From positions 1 to 49,293 of IMG/VR virus record IMGVR_UViG_3300018875_000066: DNA of 49,293 nucleotides; one strand, given 5' to 3'. Positions 15,942-24,395 of this stretch are shown here, piece by piece. A model generated the notes under the pieces. The model saw only the letters and a program-made list of their open reading frames with translations, was not told the DNA's origin and ran no database searches. Made by a program: the position numbers and the translations under genes. Within the stretch, counting starts at the first letter, position 1, and every line of letters starts with the position of its first letter. The DNA is from a virus.

Positions 15942-16303
15942 CAGAAGTAGTCCGCTTCCGTCGGCTGGTCGCCGCGACCGGAGGGCTGGAACGACCGGAG
16001 AGTGCTCTCGGCGACGTCGGAGAGCATCTGGATGCCCGCGAGGTCCTGCCCCCCTACGCCGTAGCTCGAGGCCGCCCACTTGGCGACGACGGTGGCGAAC
16101 GGCAGAAAGGCCTCCGCCGGCACATCATCCGCTTCGAGATCCGGCACGAGGTAGCAGACGCCCTCCGACTCGCAGATCGCCGCCGTGCCGTCGATGATCG
16201 GCGTCATCGTCTCCATGTCTTCGGCGCTGATCGTCTGCCCGGAGCCGAGGACGCCGAGCACCCGGAGGGCCTGCGCCGCGATCTGCTGCTTGGTGTAGGC
16301 CAT
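15941..16303 (-). CDS. P22 gp4-like head-tail adaptor (tail accessory factor)
   Basis: A 120 aa protein starting MAYTKQQIAAQALRVLGVLG at 16303, where GAGGTG lies six bases upstream; a GTG at 16312 is possible. The all-helical pattern with a conserved N-terminal helix, followed by EDMETMTPIIDGTAAICE and a second helical pair, resembles P22 gp4, the adaptor that binds the portal ring. It is a little shorter than P22 gp4. Context with gp10-like and portal genes agrees. Confidence 0.7.
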   Translation of the reverse strand: MAYTKQQIAAQALRVLGVLGSGQTISAEDMETMTPIIDGTAAICESEGVCYLVPDLEADDVPAEAFLPFATVVAKWAASSYGVGGQDLAGIQMLSDVAESTLRSFQPSGRGDQPTEADYF

Positions 16304-16324
16304 GCCGCTCACCTCAAAGGAGAA

Positions 16325-16343
16325 GCCCCGCGCAGAGCGGGGC
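16325..16343 (-). terminator. Intergenic hairpin, possible weak terminator
   Basis: GCCCCGC (16325-16331) pairs perfectly with GCGGGGC (16337-16343) around a five-base loop. The minus strand continues TTCTCCTTT, an imperfect T-tract. It lies between the coiled-coil gene and the gp4-like gene and may lower expression of downstream genes. Confidence 0.5.
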
Positions 16344-16351
16344 CTCGGGGG

Positions 16352-16795
16352 TTACTTCTTGGCCGTCTTTGGTTCGGAGGCCTTCGCGGAGGCCTGGAGC
16401 TTCGCGATCTCCTCGCGTGCAGCGTCCAACTCGGCGGAAAGACGCTCATTGTCCGCCTTGGCAGACTTGAGCTCGCCGTCGAGGCGGGCAACCTCGTCCT
16501 GCGAGGCCTTCAGCTCGGCGGAAAGACGCTCATGGGCGGCGCGGCCGTCGGTGATGACCTTTTCCAGGCGCTCGATCCGGGTCTTGGCAACCGACAGATC
16601 GCCGTCGTCCTGAGCCTCGGAGCCCTCGATGGGCTTGTCGGTGACCTTGAAGAAGCGGTTGCCCTCAAAGCGCTTCAGGGCGTCCGGCTTGCTCACCGGG
16701 ACGGACTGGCCGGCGCGGAACTTGAAGCCAAACTGCGACGTGACTTCCGGGAACGACGGATCGTCCGCCGGCGGCGTGTAGGTGACATACTTCAT
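16352..16795 (-). CDS. Phage head-region protein with C-terminal coiled coil
   Basis: A 147 aa protein. Residues 1-55 form a compact domain (FGFKFRAGQSVPVSKPDALKR, FEGNRFFKV) and residues 65-135 are a continuous coiled coil (TRIERLEKVITDG, HERLSAELKASQDEVARLDG, LSAELDAAREEIAKLQ) ending in a Lys-rich tail. The N-terminal part resembles small head-completion proteins seen in other phages near the capsid. Specific role unknown. Confidence 0.65.
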   Translation of the reverse strand: MKYVTYTPPADDPSFPEVTSQFGFKFRAGQSVPVSKPDALKRFEGNRFFKVTDKPIEGSEAQDDGDLSVAKTRIERLEKVITDGRAAHERLSAELKASQDEVARLDGELKSAKADNERLSAELDAAREEIAKLQASAKASEPKTAKK

Positions 16796-16853
16796 GTGAG
16801 GAAATCCCCCGTGGAAGGGAGCGGGCAGCAGGAAACGCCGCCCGCCGCGCTCA

Positions 16854-17285
16854 TTAGTCGAGGACGTAGGACACCCACGCCTTCAGCTTGCCGGAAGCCG
16901 CGCCCGTGGCAGGGGCGGTCTTGACGGTGATGCTGATGACCGTGGAGGCCTCGTACTTGTAGAGGATGCCGGTGGTCTCGATCGCATCGTCGACGCCGCT
17001 GGTCTGGCCGACCGTCGAGCCTGCGATGAGACGATCGTCGTCACCGGTGTCGCCCAGGCCCAGGACGAGGGTCGGAGCGCCGTTGGTATCGAGATCGTCG
17101 GCAGCAATGCCGGCACCCACGATGCGAGCGCCGCGCGGGATCGCCAGCATCGGGATCACCTGGTTGAGCGTGAGAGCGGCCGAGAGGCTGTATTCCCCCG
17201 AGGCCACCTTCACGTTGCCGGCCACGCCATGGCCGCCGGCGTCTTCCTTACGAACCGCCTGGTTCGCGTTGAAATGGATGGTCAT
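16854..17285 (-). CDS. Small structural protein after the capsid gene
   Basis: A 143 aa protein. The start at 17285 (MTIHFNANQ) is preferred because GGGAGG is six bases away; the ATG at 17291 directly touches that sequence. The protein is beta-rich with two conserved-looking segments (LTLNQVIPMLAIPRGARIVGAGI and ILYKYEASTVISITV). Position right behind the major capsid gene and the fold pattern fit a head decoration or fibre-like capsid protein, which is an inference. Confidence 0.65.
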   Translation of the reverse strand: MTIHFNANQAVRKEDAGGHGVAGNVKVASGEYSLSAALTLNQVIPMLAIPRGARIVGAGIAADDLDTNGAPTLVLGLGDTGDDDRLIAGSTVGQTSGVDDAIETTGILYKYEASTVISITVKTAPATGAASGKLKAWVSYVLD

Positions 17286-17356
17286 TGCCATCCTCCCTAT
17301 TACGAAGATTGAGGATGGAAGGGCCGTGGCCCTCCCGATGATGTCAGGACGGCCGC

Positions 17357-18475
17357 TTACTCGTTCGGGGCCGCGACGAAGCCGGTGAAGACACCGTGAT
17401 CCTTGGCCGCGCCGTTGGCCTGCGACGGCTGGAAGCGGTTTTTCTCGATGCCGCGCAGCTCGCGGACGGCTACGCCGTTCACGAAGCCGTAGTCCCGGGC
17501 ATCGGTGGCGAACTTCGGATCGTGACCCACCGCGTAGCCGATGGCCTGGGCGCCGCAGAAGAAGAACGGCTCCACGTCGACGCCAGCGGCGCCCGCTCCG
17601 GAGAGCAGGAGCAGCTCGGTGATCTCCGGGATCTCCCGGATGATCACGTTGTCGATCATGTAGTCGCCCGGCTGGAAGAGCGGGTTGAGCACGCCGCGCT
17701 CCATGCCTTGCCGCAGGTCCGCCACCAGCTCTGGGTCGTTGCCGACGTGGTAGAACGAACGGGCACCGACGAACATGACGAAGCACTCGACCATGTTGCC
17801 GCCCTTGCCCGACATCTCCACTTCCTTGACCATCGCGGGACGGATCAGGGGCTTGGCGTTGCGGGCGAGCATGCGCGCCAGCTTCACGATCTTCTTCGAC
17901 AGCTTGTCGTTGGTGGAATCCAGCGTCGCCAGCGCTGTGGCGAAGGTGGCATTGTAGTTCTGCGCCGAGTTGCCGAACAGGACGCGGTCCTGGTTGGTGA
18001 CCAGCCAGGCATTGCGGGCAGCCGCCGAGAGCGGGCTCTCCACGGTGTCCTGAGCGCCGCCCTTGGAGTTCAGCGCCTTGATGATGTCGTTGCGGGTGAT
18101 CTCGGCCATGAGCTGGACGAGGGCCGCCTTGCCGGCATCGAGCAGGTCGATCTCGGTGCGGAACTGGTCATAGTTCGACACCGCCACACCGTCACCGACG
18201 AAGTCGATGGAGATGGGGAAGTTGTAGTTGGCCAGGCCCTGCTCGTTACCGGCAATCGGGGTGGCGCCGCGCTTCCCATTGCCGCCCAGCTTGGCCAGCA
18301 GCGGGATATTCACGGTATCGCCGGCCTCGTTGCGAAGCTCCTGGCGGACATGGATGATTTTGTCGTTGCTCGTGCCCATGAAGGGCTTGAAGCCCGACCC
18401 GCGCACGTACTCGTCGTAGCGCTTCGCCGTCCAGACCTTCTTGGCGGACGCAGAAGCAAGTTCGATGGTAGCCAT
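17357..18475 (-). CDS. Major capsid protein, N4-gp56/DUF4043-like
   Basis: A 372 aa protein. IIHVRQELRNEAGDTVNIPLLAKL, FVGDGVAVSNYDQFRTEIDLLDAGK and FVMFVGARSFYHVGNDPE are typical of the HK97-fold capsid proteins called DUF4043 or N4-gp56 family. The tail ends with MIDNVIIREIPEI and a sheet-rich region, as in that family. The gene follows the scaffold gene by 37 bases, the usual scaffold-capsid order. It forms the head shell. Confidence 0.85.
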   Translation of the reverse strand: MATIELASASAKKVWTAKRYDEYVRGSGFKPFMGTSNDKIIHVRQELRNEAGDTVNIPLLAKLGGNGKRGATPIAGNEQGLANYNFPISIDFVGDGVAVSNYDQFRTEIDLLDAGKAALVQLMAEITRNDIIKALNSKGGAQDTVESPLSAAARNAWLVTNQDRVLFGNSAQNYNATFATALATLDSTNDKLSKKIVKLARMLARNAKPLIRPAMVKEVEMSGKGGNMVECFVMFVGARSFYHVGNDPELVADLRQGMERGVLNPLFQPGDYMIDNVIIREIPEITELLLLSGAGAAGVDVEPFFFCGAQAIGYAVGHDPKFATDARDYGFVNGVAVRELRGIEKNRFQPSQANGAAKDHGVFTGFVAAPNE

Positions 18476-18512
18476 CGGCTATTCCTCGTTTTCAGGGGGT
18501 GGAAAGGGCCAC

Positions 18513-19316
18513 TCAGGAGCCGCCGAAGACGTGCTGGAAGGCTGATTCCGGCACGGTTTCCTTGAAGGCTCCCGCGCTGCCCGGCGCGGTTGCGACCGAG
18601 CGAGGCGGCGTGACAGGTTGGGTAGGCTGTGCGGGGGCAGCAGCTCCGCCTGGAGCGGCTACGACCGGCGCGGCTCCGGGAGCGGTACCGCCGGGAGCAA
18701 GTCCCTGAGCGGCCATGAGCTCCTGATAACGCTTCATCACCCAGGCGTCGGGGTCATCGCCCACGTTCGCCAGAGTGGTTTCACGCTTGTGCCACTTCAT
18801 GATCTCGGCGCCGGGATCGACCGAGCCGATGATCTTTTGCACGAGGACGGGATCACCCTTGTTCAGGAGAGCCTCGTATGCCTCTTCGAAGGCCTTTCCG
18901 TGCTTCTCCGCCGTGGCGTGCAGGTTCGCGTTGAGCATGCGCTCGGTGAACTTGCGCTCCATCTGTGCTGCGAGGTGCGCCTCCCAGGCTTCCGGATCTG
19001 CGAACAGATCGGGACGCTGCTGAGGCTGCTGCTCGAGTTCTTTAAGCTTGCGCTCTGCGGCTTCTCGAGCAGCCTTTTCCGCCTTGAGCTGATCCCGCGT
19101 GTCCAACAGGGCCGTGAGAGGCACATGATGGGACGGCTGCGGCTCGGTGGGAGCGGCAGGGGCAGCGGGGGCTGCAGGCGTCGCCGGAGCGGCAGCCGCG
19201 GGCTCTGCGGGCGCGGAGGGCGCTGCAGGAGCTGACGGTGCGGCCGGTTCGGCGGCAGATGGCGGAGTGAGGTTGGAAGTGTCCTCTTTGAGGAACGAGG
19301 GGGTGTTGTCGTCCAT
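18513..19316 (-). CDS. Phage scaffolding protein candidate
   Basis: A 267 aa protein with a long Ala/Pro-rich N-terminal stretch (residues about 18-62), a charged coiled-coil region (LLDTRDQLKAEKAAREAAERKLKEL), a helical middle (HGKAFEEAYEALLNKGD) and a Pro/Ala-rich linker before the last helix (ESAFQHVFGG). This low-complexity plus coiled-coil plan and the position between portal and capsid genes match scaffolding proteins, which guide capsid assembly and are then lost. Homology is not needed for the call but is not shown either. Confidence 0.75.
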   Translation of the reverse strand: MDDNTPSFLKEDTSNLTPPSAAEPAAPSAPAAPSAPAEPAAAAPATPAAPAAPAAPTEPQPSHHVPLTALLDTRDQLKAEKAAREAAERKLKELEQQPQQRPDLFADPEAWEAHLAAQMERKFTERMLNANLHATAEKHGKAFEEAYEALLNKGDPVLVQKIIGSVDPGAEIMKWHKRETTLANVGDDPDAWVMKRYQELMAAQGLAPGGTAPGAAPVVAAPGGAAAPAQPTQPVTPPRSVATAPGSAGAFKETVPESAFQHVFGGS

Positions 19317-19428
19317 GACCTGTTTCGTCGGTTCTCACGTGATCGCCCGGACCCCGGCGGCAGGGCTCCCGATACGAGGGGAAGCGCTCGGATCGCCCGT
19401 TGAGCCCGGCGGCGGCTTCAAACGACAA

Positions 19429-19446
19429 AGGGCCCCGAAGGGCCCT
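19429..19446 (-). terminator. Intergenic hairpin between portal and scaffold genes
   Basis: AGGGCCC (19429-19435) with GGGCCCT (19440-19446), loop CGAA (TTCG on the minus strand). Only three Ts follow on the minus strand, so it is at most a weak terminator or attenuator within the 151-base gap. Nothing else is seen in this gap. Confidence 0.45.
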
Positions 19447-19467
19447 CTCCCGTGATCTCTGGTCTGG

Positions 19468-21444
19468 TCAGCCCGCGAACTGCGCCATGTGCGCGCCGCC
19501 CGGGACGGAGCCGGGTCCTGCGGGCTGCTGCGGCTGCTGCACCTCGTGCGCCATCTTCACGATCTTGGCCGCGATCTCCTGCGTCTTGGCGCGGGTGTGC
19601 TCGGTCTCGGCCAGCTTGCCGTCGAGCTCGGCCTGCACGACCTCAGGCGGAGGATGCCCGGCGCCGGCCTGCTGCTGGCTCTGCTGCTCGATGAAGTCGA
19701 GGATCTGCTTCTTGTTACGCAGCATCGACGCCATGATGATCGCCTGCGGCGGGATCGGCATGCCGGCCTTGGCCAGCTCCACGAGCTCGGAGAACTGTTC
19801 GGCCACGATGGAGGCGCTCGCCGGCACACGGTCGACGATGAGGTCGACCCCCATCTCGGCAATGCGGTTCTGCATGATGGGCTTGGGCGGTACCGTCTGC
19901 ACCTGGCCCGTGCGGGGGTCGATCACTGGCATGCCGGTCTGAGGATCGAACTGCACCTGCGGGTAGCCGTTGGCGTCCACAACGGGTTCGAACCCCACGA
20001 CCTCGTTGAGCTGGATGAACTTCGGAGCCTCCAGCTCATCCGTCACCCGGATCCACATGGGCTCGGTCCAGAACTGCCGGGCACGGGCCCAGATCTGGCG
20101 GAAAATGCGCAGCATCCAGTCGTTGTGGGCAGAGAAAACCGTGGCGAGCTCGGCGAGACCGGCCTGCTGCTGCGCCAGGATCGCCCGGCCGGACTGGTCT
20201 TCAGTGCCCCTGCCCTGCAAGGCATTGTTCGGTCCGAGTCGATCGAGGAAGGCCTTGGCCTCGGCAAGCAACTCGGCCTGTCCCTGCATCTGCAGGTTCG
20301 TGTCGATGATGCCGATATCCTCGCCCCACGTGGCCGTGCGCGCGATCACGACATCGCCGTCGGGCTTGTTCAGCTCCCGGCGCATCTTCTGCGGGTCCTT
20401 GCCCGAAATCGCGCCCTCCTTCCGGAAGGTCTGCCGGGTGTTGAGCAGGTGCAGCAGCTTGGAGCGGCGGGCGTTCACCTCGTCCTGAGGCGAGCGCTGG
20501 TCCCGGATCAGGCCATACCGGTTGTTGTCGTCGTCGACGTAGCAGGAGACCAGTTCGATCGGGTTGGTAGGCACGCCATCCTCGTTAAGGTAGGCGCTGG
20601 GGCTATCCTCGATCACACCGCCACCCGTAAAGACGGTGCGGTGCCACTGCAGGCCCTCGCGGTAATAGGCTTCGACCACCAGCACGCGCCGGCGCTTCTT
20701 GTCGGCCCAGGTGTGCAGGGGCCGGTCCTCGTAGGAGTCGAACCCGGCGCCGCGGGAGCCGTAGAGGCCACTGTCGTTGAGAGCGGCCTCGACGGGCCCC
20801 TTCGCCTGCTCCCCAAAGAAGGCTATGGCGTCGTCGGCGTCCATCCATTGCGCCAGACCCATGTAGCGGGCGTCGGAGAAGTCGGTCTCGCGCGCATAGG
20901 GGTCGTAGAAGATCGTTTCCCAGCGCAGCTTGCGGATCTTGATCTCGTAGCGAGGCTCCGAGGGCGTCATGGCCGTCGTGCTCATGAGCTGGGCTCGGTT
21001 CGGACCCTTCTGCTCGACCTCCACCATGGCCCCGCCGGTGCCGCGCACGATCATGTCGCGCAGCACGTCGATGCGGGTCTTGGCAAACCGGTTCTTGTCG
21101 GTGACGTAGCGGAGGGTATCGGTCGCGATCTCAGCGGCCTTCTCGTCCTGCGGGGTGCGGGGCCAGGCCTTGGGGCTGGTCTCGGTGTTCTCCTCCACGC
21201 CGCAGATGCTCTCGATCTTCGAGCGCACCAGGTTGTAGGTGATCGGCGGCTGCTTGCGCTTCTTGAGGGTGTTGAGCTCGGCCTGCGTCCACTGCTTGCC
21301 GTGGTAGTAGTTGCTGTCGATCTCGGCTTCCTTGCGCGACTCCTGGGTATTGTCGCGCGCCTCCTCGAACATCTCCTTAAAGCGCGTCAGGCGCGCGTTC
21401 GGATCAGGAGAGCCCGCCTCCTGCTGCTGTGGGTTCATGTCCAT
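19468..21444 (-). CDS. Portal protein, P22-like
   Basis: A 658 aa protein of the size and pattern of the P22-type portal family: N-terminal YYHGKQWTQAELNTLKKRKQ, the PPITYNLVRSKIESICGVE segment, WETIFYDPYARETDFSDARY and a long helical C-terminus with Gln-rich segments (IEQQSQQQAGAGH), where P22 has its barrel. It forms the dodecameric channel through which DNA enters and leaves. Start at 21444 (MDMNPQQQ); it follows TerL by nine bases. Confidence 0.85.
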   Translation of the reverse strand: MDMNPQQQEAGSPDPNARLTRFKEMFEEARDNTQESRKEAEIDSNYYHGKQWTQAELNTLKKRKQPPITYNLVRSKIESICGVEENTETSPKAWPRTPQDEKAAEIATDTLRYVTDKNRFAKTRIDVLRDMIVRGTGGAMVEVEQKGPNRAQLMSTTAMTPSEPRYEIKIRKLRWETIFYDPYARETDFSDARYMGLAQWMDADDAIAFFGEQAKGPVEAALNDSGLYGSRGAGFDSYEDRPLHTWADKKRRRVLVVEAYYREGLQWHRTVFTGGGVIEDSPSAYLNEDGVPTNPIELVSCYVDDDNNRYGLIRDQRSPQDEVNARRSKLLHLLNTRQTFRKEGAISGKDPQKMRRELNKPDGDVVIARTATWGEDIGIIDTNLQMQGQAELLAEAKAFLDRLGPNNALQGRGTEDQSGRAILAQQQAGLAELATVFSAHNDWMLRIFRQIWARARQFWTEPMWIRVTDELEAPKFIQLNEVVGFEPVVDANGYPQVQFDPQTGMPVIDPRTGQVQTVPPKPIMQNRIAEMGVDLIVDRVPASASIVAEQFSELVELAKAGMPIPPQAIIMASMLRNKKQILDFIEQQSQQQAGAGHPPPEVVQAELDGKLAETEHTRAKTQEIAAKIVKMAHEVQQPQQPAGPGSVPGGAHMAQFAG

Positions 21445-21453
21445 GAAGGGTCC

Positions 21454-22923
21454 TTAGAGACGCCAGCTGTCGTCTTCGTCGTCAGTGTCGAAACGGTAGG
21501 TGTCGTCGGGCTGGGGAGCCTTTTCAGGCGGAGCATCGGCCAAGCCCACATCCACCTTGTCGAGGAGCTGGCCGAACAGCCCAAGGGCGTCGACCTGGTC
21601 ATCGTGCTTGCCGGCCGGGAAGGTGGTCAGCTCAGAGATGAAGGGCTCCGTGAAGGCCTTATGCCTTGGCACGTAGAGCCCCCGCATGGAGATCCGGCCT
21701 CGGATGGACTGCGCCCTCACCGCCTTGTCCCCGCGGGTGGGGAAGCTGTGGAGCACCGTCCAGGCCTTGCGCTCGTTGGCCCGCTGGTCCCGGAAGGGTC
21801 CGATGCCGGAGCGGATCTGCCCCAGCTCTTCGGCCGCGTTATCCGGCGCCCATTGCAGCACCAGATCGCACCACGCCTCGATCCACACGTCGGGGCTGGT
21901 CTGCCCGCGCCACAGGTCCAACAGGTACATATCGCCCTGCGGATCGATGCCGATGACGATGTGAACCGTCCAGTCGCCGCCATCGGCCGTCACCGCATAG
22001 TCGGAAGCGATGTAGGTCCGGAGCGTCCCACGAGCCGGGGCCGCGTCGTAGAACCGGAACCAGGCCTTGCGGAAGAAGTCGCCGTCCTCCGGCGCCGGGC
22101 GCTGCTGGTAGAGCGAGGCCCAGGTGCGCGGATCGGCGGTCCTGTGCTTCTGCCTCAGCAGGTCCGCGTAGCCGTATTCGCCCTCCCAGAGCCATTCTCC
22201 GGGCTGGCGGCCCAGCGGGTCGTTAGCCTCGGCGATGGCAGGCAGCGAGATGATCTCGAGCTGCTCGCCCGTTTTGCGGGCCCTCTCGATCCATCGGCCG
22301 GCGAGGTCATCCTCGTGCCAGCGCGTCATCACCAGGGCGCGGCCGCCGCCGGGGATGATGCGGGTGTCGAAGTCGTCGTTGAACCACTCCCAGACCCGAT
22401 TCCGGATCAGGGCGCTCTCGGCGTCCTGACGGGACCGGAACGGATCGTCGATGAGCCCCAGCTTGGCGCGGAAGCCCGCGATGCCCGTGCCGACGCCGGC
22501 GGCGAGGTATTCCTGCCCCCGCGTGGTCATCCAGCGGCCGGCGGCTGCGCTCTCCCCTGAGACGCCATATCCCAGCGTCAGGCTCTGGCTCATGGCCCAG
22601 CCGCGCACCTTGCGGCCGAACCGCTCCGCCAGCTCCGTGGAGTGCGAGGCCGCGATGATGTTCCCGGCATAGGCCTGAGCGAAGTACCAGGCCGGGAAGA
22701 GCTGCGAGGTGTAGGTGCTCTTAGCCGAACCCGGCGGCATGAAGACCAGCAGGTTCGGGATCCTACCCTCTCCGAAGGCCTGCAGCTTGGACGCCAGGAG
22801 CTGGTGGTGCGGCGCGGGCTCGATCCCCGTGGTGCGGCAGAACTCCAGAAACGAGCGCCGGATCGCCCTACGGCGCAGCAGCTCCCTTGCTGCGTCCTGC
22901 TGCGAGAGCAGCGAGTTCGTCAT
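21454..22923 (-). CDS. Terminase large subunit
   Basis: A 489 aa packaging motor. The ATPase domain has Walker A MPPGSAKS (62-69), an IIAASHSTELAERFGRKVR motif, and Walker B LGLIDDP with Asp159 and Asp160. The nuclease domain shows the acidic residues of the RNase H fold: YIASDYAVTADGGD, DMYLLDLWRG, and KHDDQVDALG near residue 455. The enzyme cuts concatemeric DNA and drives it through the portal. The start overlaps the end of the small-subunit gene by 56 bases. Confidence 0.93.
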   Translation of the reverse strand: MTNSLLSQQDAARELLRRRAIRRSFLEFCRTTGIEPAPHHQLLASKLQAFGEGRIPNLLVFMPPGSAKSTYTSQLFPAWYFAQAYAGNIIAASHSTELAERFGRKVRGWAMSQSLTLGYGVSGESAAAGRWMTTRGQEYLAAGVGTGIAGFRAKLGLIDDPFRSRQDAESALIRNRVWEWFNDDFDTRIIPGGGRALVMTRWHEDDLAGRWIERARKTGEQLEIISLPAIAEANDPLGRQPGEWLWEGEYGYADLLRQKHRTADPRTWASLYQQRPAPEDGDFFRKAWFRFYDAAPARGTLRTYIASDYAVTADGGDWTVHIVIGIDPQGDMYLLDLWRGQTSPDVWIEAWCDLVLQWAPDNAAEELGQIRSGIGPFRDQRANERKAWTVLHSFPTRGDKAVRAQSIRGRISMRGLYVPRHKAFTEPFISELTTFPAGKHDDQVDALGLFGQLLDKVDVGLADAPPEKAPQPDDTYRFDTDDEDDSWRL

Positions 22924-23569
22924 CGGAGAGTTCTTCAGCTTTCGTCAGGCCGCCGCTCAGCTCCAGCTTGTCCTTGAACATGCCGAGGTGGCGGCCGATG
23001 TCGACGAGGGCGCCCTTCTTGTCGTGCATCTTGATCGCGAGGCCCTCCTTGGTCTGGCGAACCTCGGAGATGGCGGCGGCCGTGTCGTCATCGATCTCAT
23101 CGGAGGGAACCAGGGCGATGTCCGTATGGGCCCGAAGGGCAATGGTGCCGGTTGGGGCGATGCGGCGGTTGCGTTTCAAGGCCCCGCCATGGGCCTGCCC
23201 TTCCAGCTCCTCATCAATATCGTCCTCGGGGAAATCAGCCTCGCTGCCATCGGTCCGGATGAACACATCCGCCACCTCAGGGGAGCACGGCACCATCACG
23301 GTGGCACCCCATTTCACGGCCTTACGGATGTCCGCGAAGCCGATCTTGGCCAGCTCCTGCAGGACGCGGTCAGCGGTGATCTCGGTGCGCCTGGAGCGGG
23401 CTTCCATGGCCTCCTGGATCGCGGCGGCGATTTCAGGTTTTCTCAGGTTCTCCTCGCCGATGGAGCCTGCCGTCTTCTGGCTGTAGCCCGCCCGGATCGC
23501 CGCCTGGGTGGCGTTCAGATCCACGAGGTATTCCTTGACGAACCTCTGTTGCTTGTCGGTCAGGGCCAT
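22868..23569 (-). CDS. Terminase small subunit (Terminase_2 type)
   Basis: A 233 aa protein starting MALTDKQQRFVKEYLVD, the standard N-terminus of the family; a GTG nine bases upstream is the alternative. ATQAAIRAGYSQKTAGSIGEENLRKPEIAAAI is the helix-turn-helix that binds the packaging site. The middle part is acidic and the C-terminus (LSGGLTKAEELSDDELAALAAG) is the usual end that contacts TerL. It is the first gene of the leftward late module; its promoter must lie in 23570-23715, shared with the divergent moron. Confidence 0.88.
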   Translation of the reverse strand: MALTDKQQRFVKEYLVDLNATQAAIRAGYSQKTAGSIGEENLRKPEIAAAIQEAMEARSRRTEITADRVLQELAKIGFADIRKAVKWGATVMVPCSPEVADVFIRTDGSEADFPEDDIDEELEGQAHGGALKRNRRIAPTGTIALRAHTDIALVPSDEIDDDTAAAISEVRQTKEGLAIKMHDKKGALVDIGRHLGMFKDKLELSGGLTKAEELSDDELAALAAGRSKGAAAP

Positions 23570-23715
23570 GGGTTTCACGAATGATGGAGGCGAGCGAGAC
23601 GCTCAAGCCCGTCTTGGGATTAAGGATAAGCATAAGCGCCCGCAGCTTAGCCCTTGAGGGCGAGACATCCGCCAGTCAAACTGCAACGATGATACCAACC
23701 TTGGTCGGTGCACCC

Positions 23716-24387
23716 ATGCCCAACATTGAACCCGCGGCGACCTCTCAGACAGTTGAAGGTATGGACTGGCTCACCTTCATTTCGAATTTCATCAGCTCTG
23801 TCGCTTGGCCGCTGGTGGCGGTGCTGTTCATTTTAGTTTTCAAGAAGGAACTCGGCGCCTTGGCCCGCCGTGTCACGAAGATGTCTCTCCCGGGAGGTGG
23901 CGACGTAACGTTTGGGCAAGCGCTTGATGCTGCGACACTGCAGACTGAAAAAGTTGAAGCAAAGATCGAAGCTGAGGTTAAAGCGAAGGCACCTGAGCTT
24001 GAAGATCAACCACCATCGAAGTCCCCACACGTCGACCCGTCGCAATCAGCTGCATTTGATTCTTACCTATGGCTTGCCGAGCACAATCCGCATGCGGCCG
24101 TCCTAGAAGCTTACAGAGAGATTCCCAACGCACTGAATGAGGCTCGGATCATAATATCGCAGCCTGACCTCTCTGAGCGACAAATATTGTCAGTCTTACT
24201 AACCGAGAGCGTTCTTTCCGATGAGATGTTCGGGTTATTCGGTCGCCTCAGAAAGCTGCGAAATAAGGCTGCGCACAGCCGAGAAACAGTGATCACTCCA
24301 TCGGAGGCTCTCGAATATCGAAATCTGTGCCAGCGATTTGCTGAAGCAGTCATATACGCGGCAAAGTTGCACCAAATAATGCAATAG
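23716..24387 (+). CDS. Membrane-anchored HEPN-like/DUF4145-like moron protein
   Basis: A 223 aa protein from MPNIEP at 23716 (an ATG at 23689 is possible). One membrane segment at residues 22-42 (ISNFISSVAWPLVAVLFILVF) is followed by a conserved-looking SLPGGGDVTFGQAL patch, an acidic/basic linker, and a helical C-terminal domain holding LRKLRNKAAHS: Arg182-Asn183 and His187, matching the R-x4-6-H signature of HEPN domains, many of which are RNases in toxin and defence systems. It is rightward inside a leftward region and visibly AT-richer, hence a moron. Non-catalytic DUF4145-like proteins share the motif, so RNase activity is not certain. Confidence 0.6.
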   Translation: MPNIEPAATSQTVEGMDWLTFISNFISSVAWPLVAVLFILVFKKELGALARRVTKMSLPGGGDVTFGQALDAATLQTEKVEAKIEAEVKAKAPELEDQPPSKSPHVDPSQSAAFDSYLWLAEHNPHAAVLEAYREIPNALNEARIIISQPDLSERQILSVLLTESVLSDEMFGLFGRLRKLRNKAAHSRETVITPSEALEYRNLCQRFAEAVIYAAKLHQIMQ

Positions 24388-24395
24388 CGACAGCG

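Noticed and set aside
19489-22560. A 1023-codon open frame on the plus strand opposite portal and terminase
   Set aside because: It is antisense to two well-supported genes, is Gly/Arg/His/Leu-rich as expected from high-GC antisense frames, and shows no domain.
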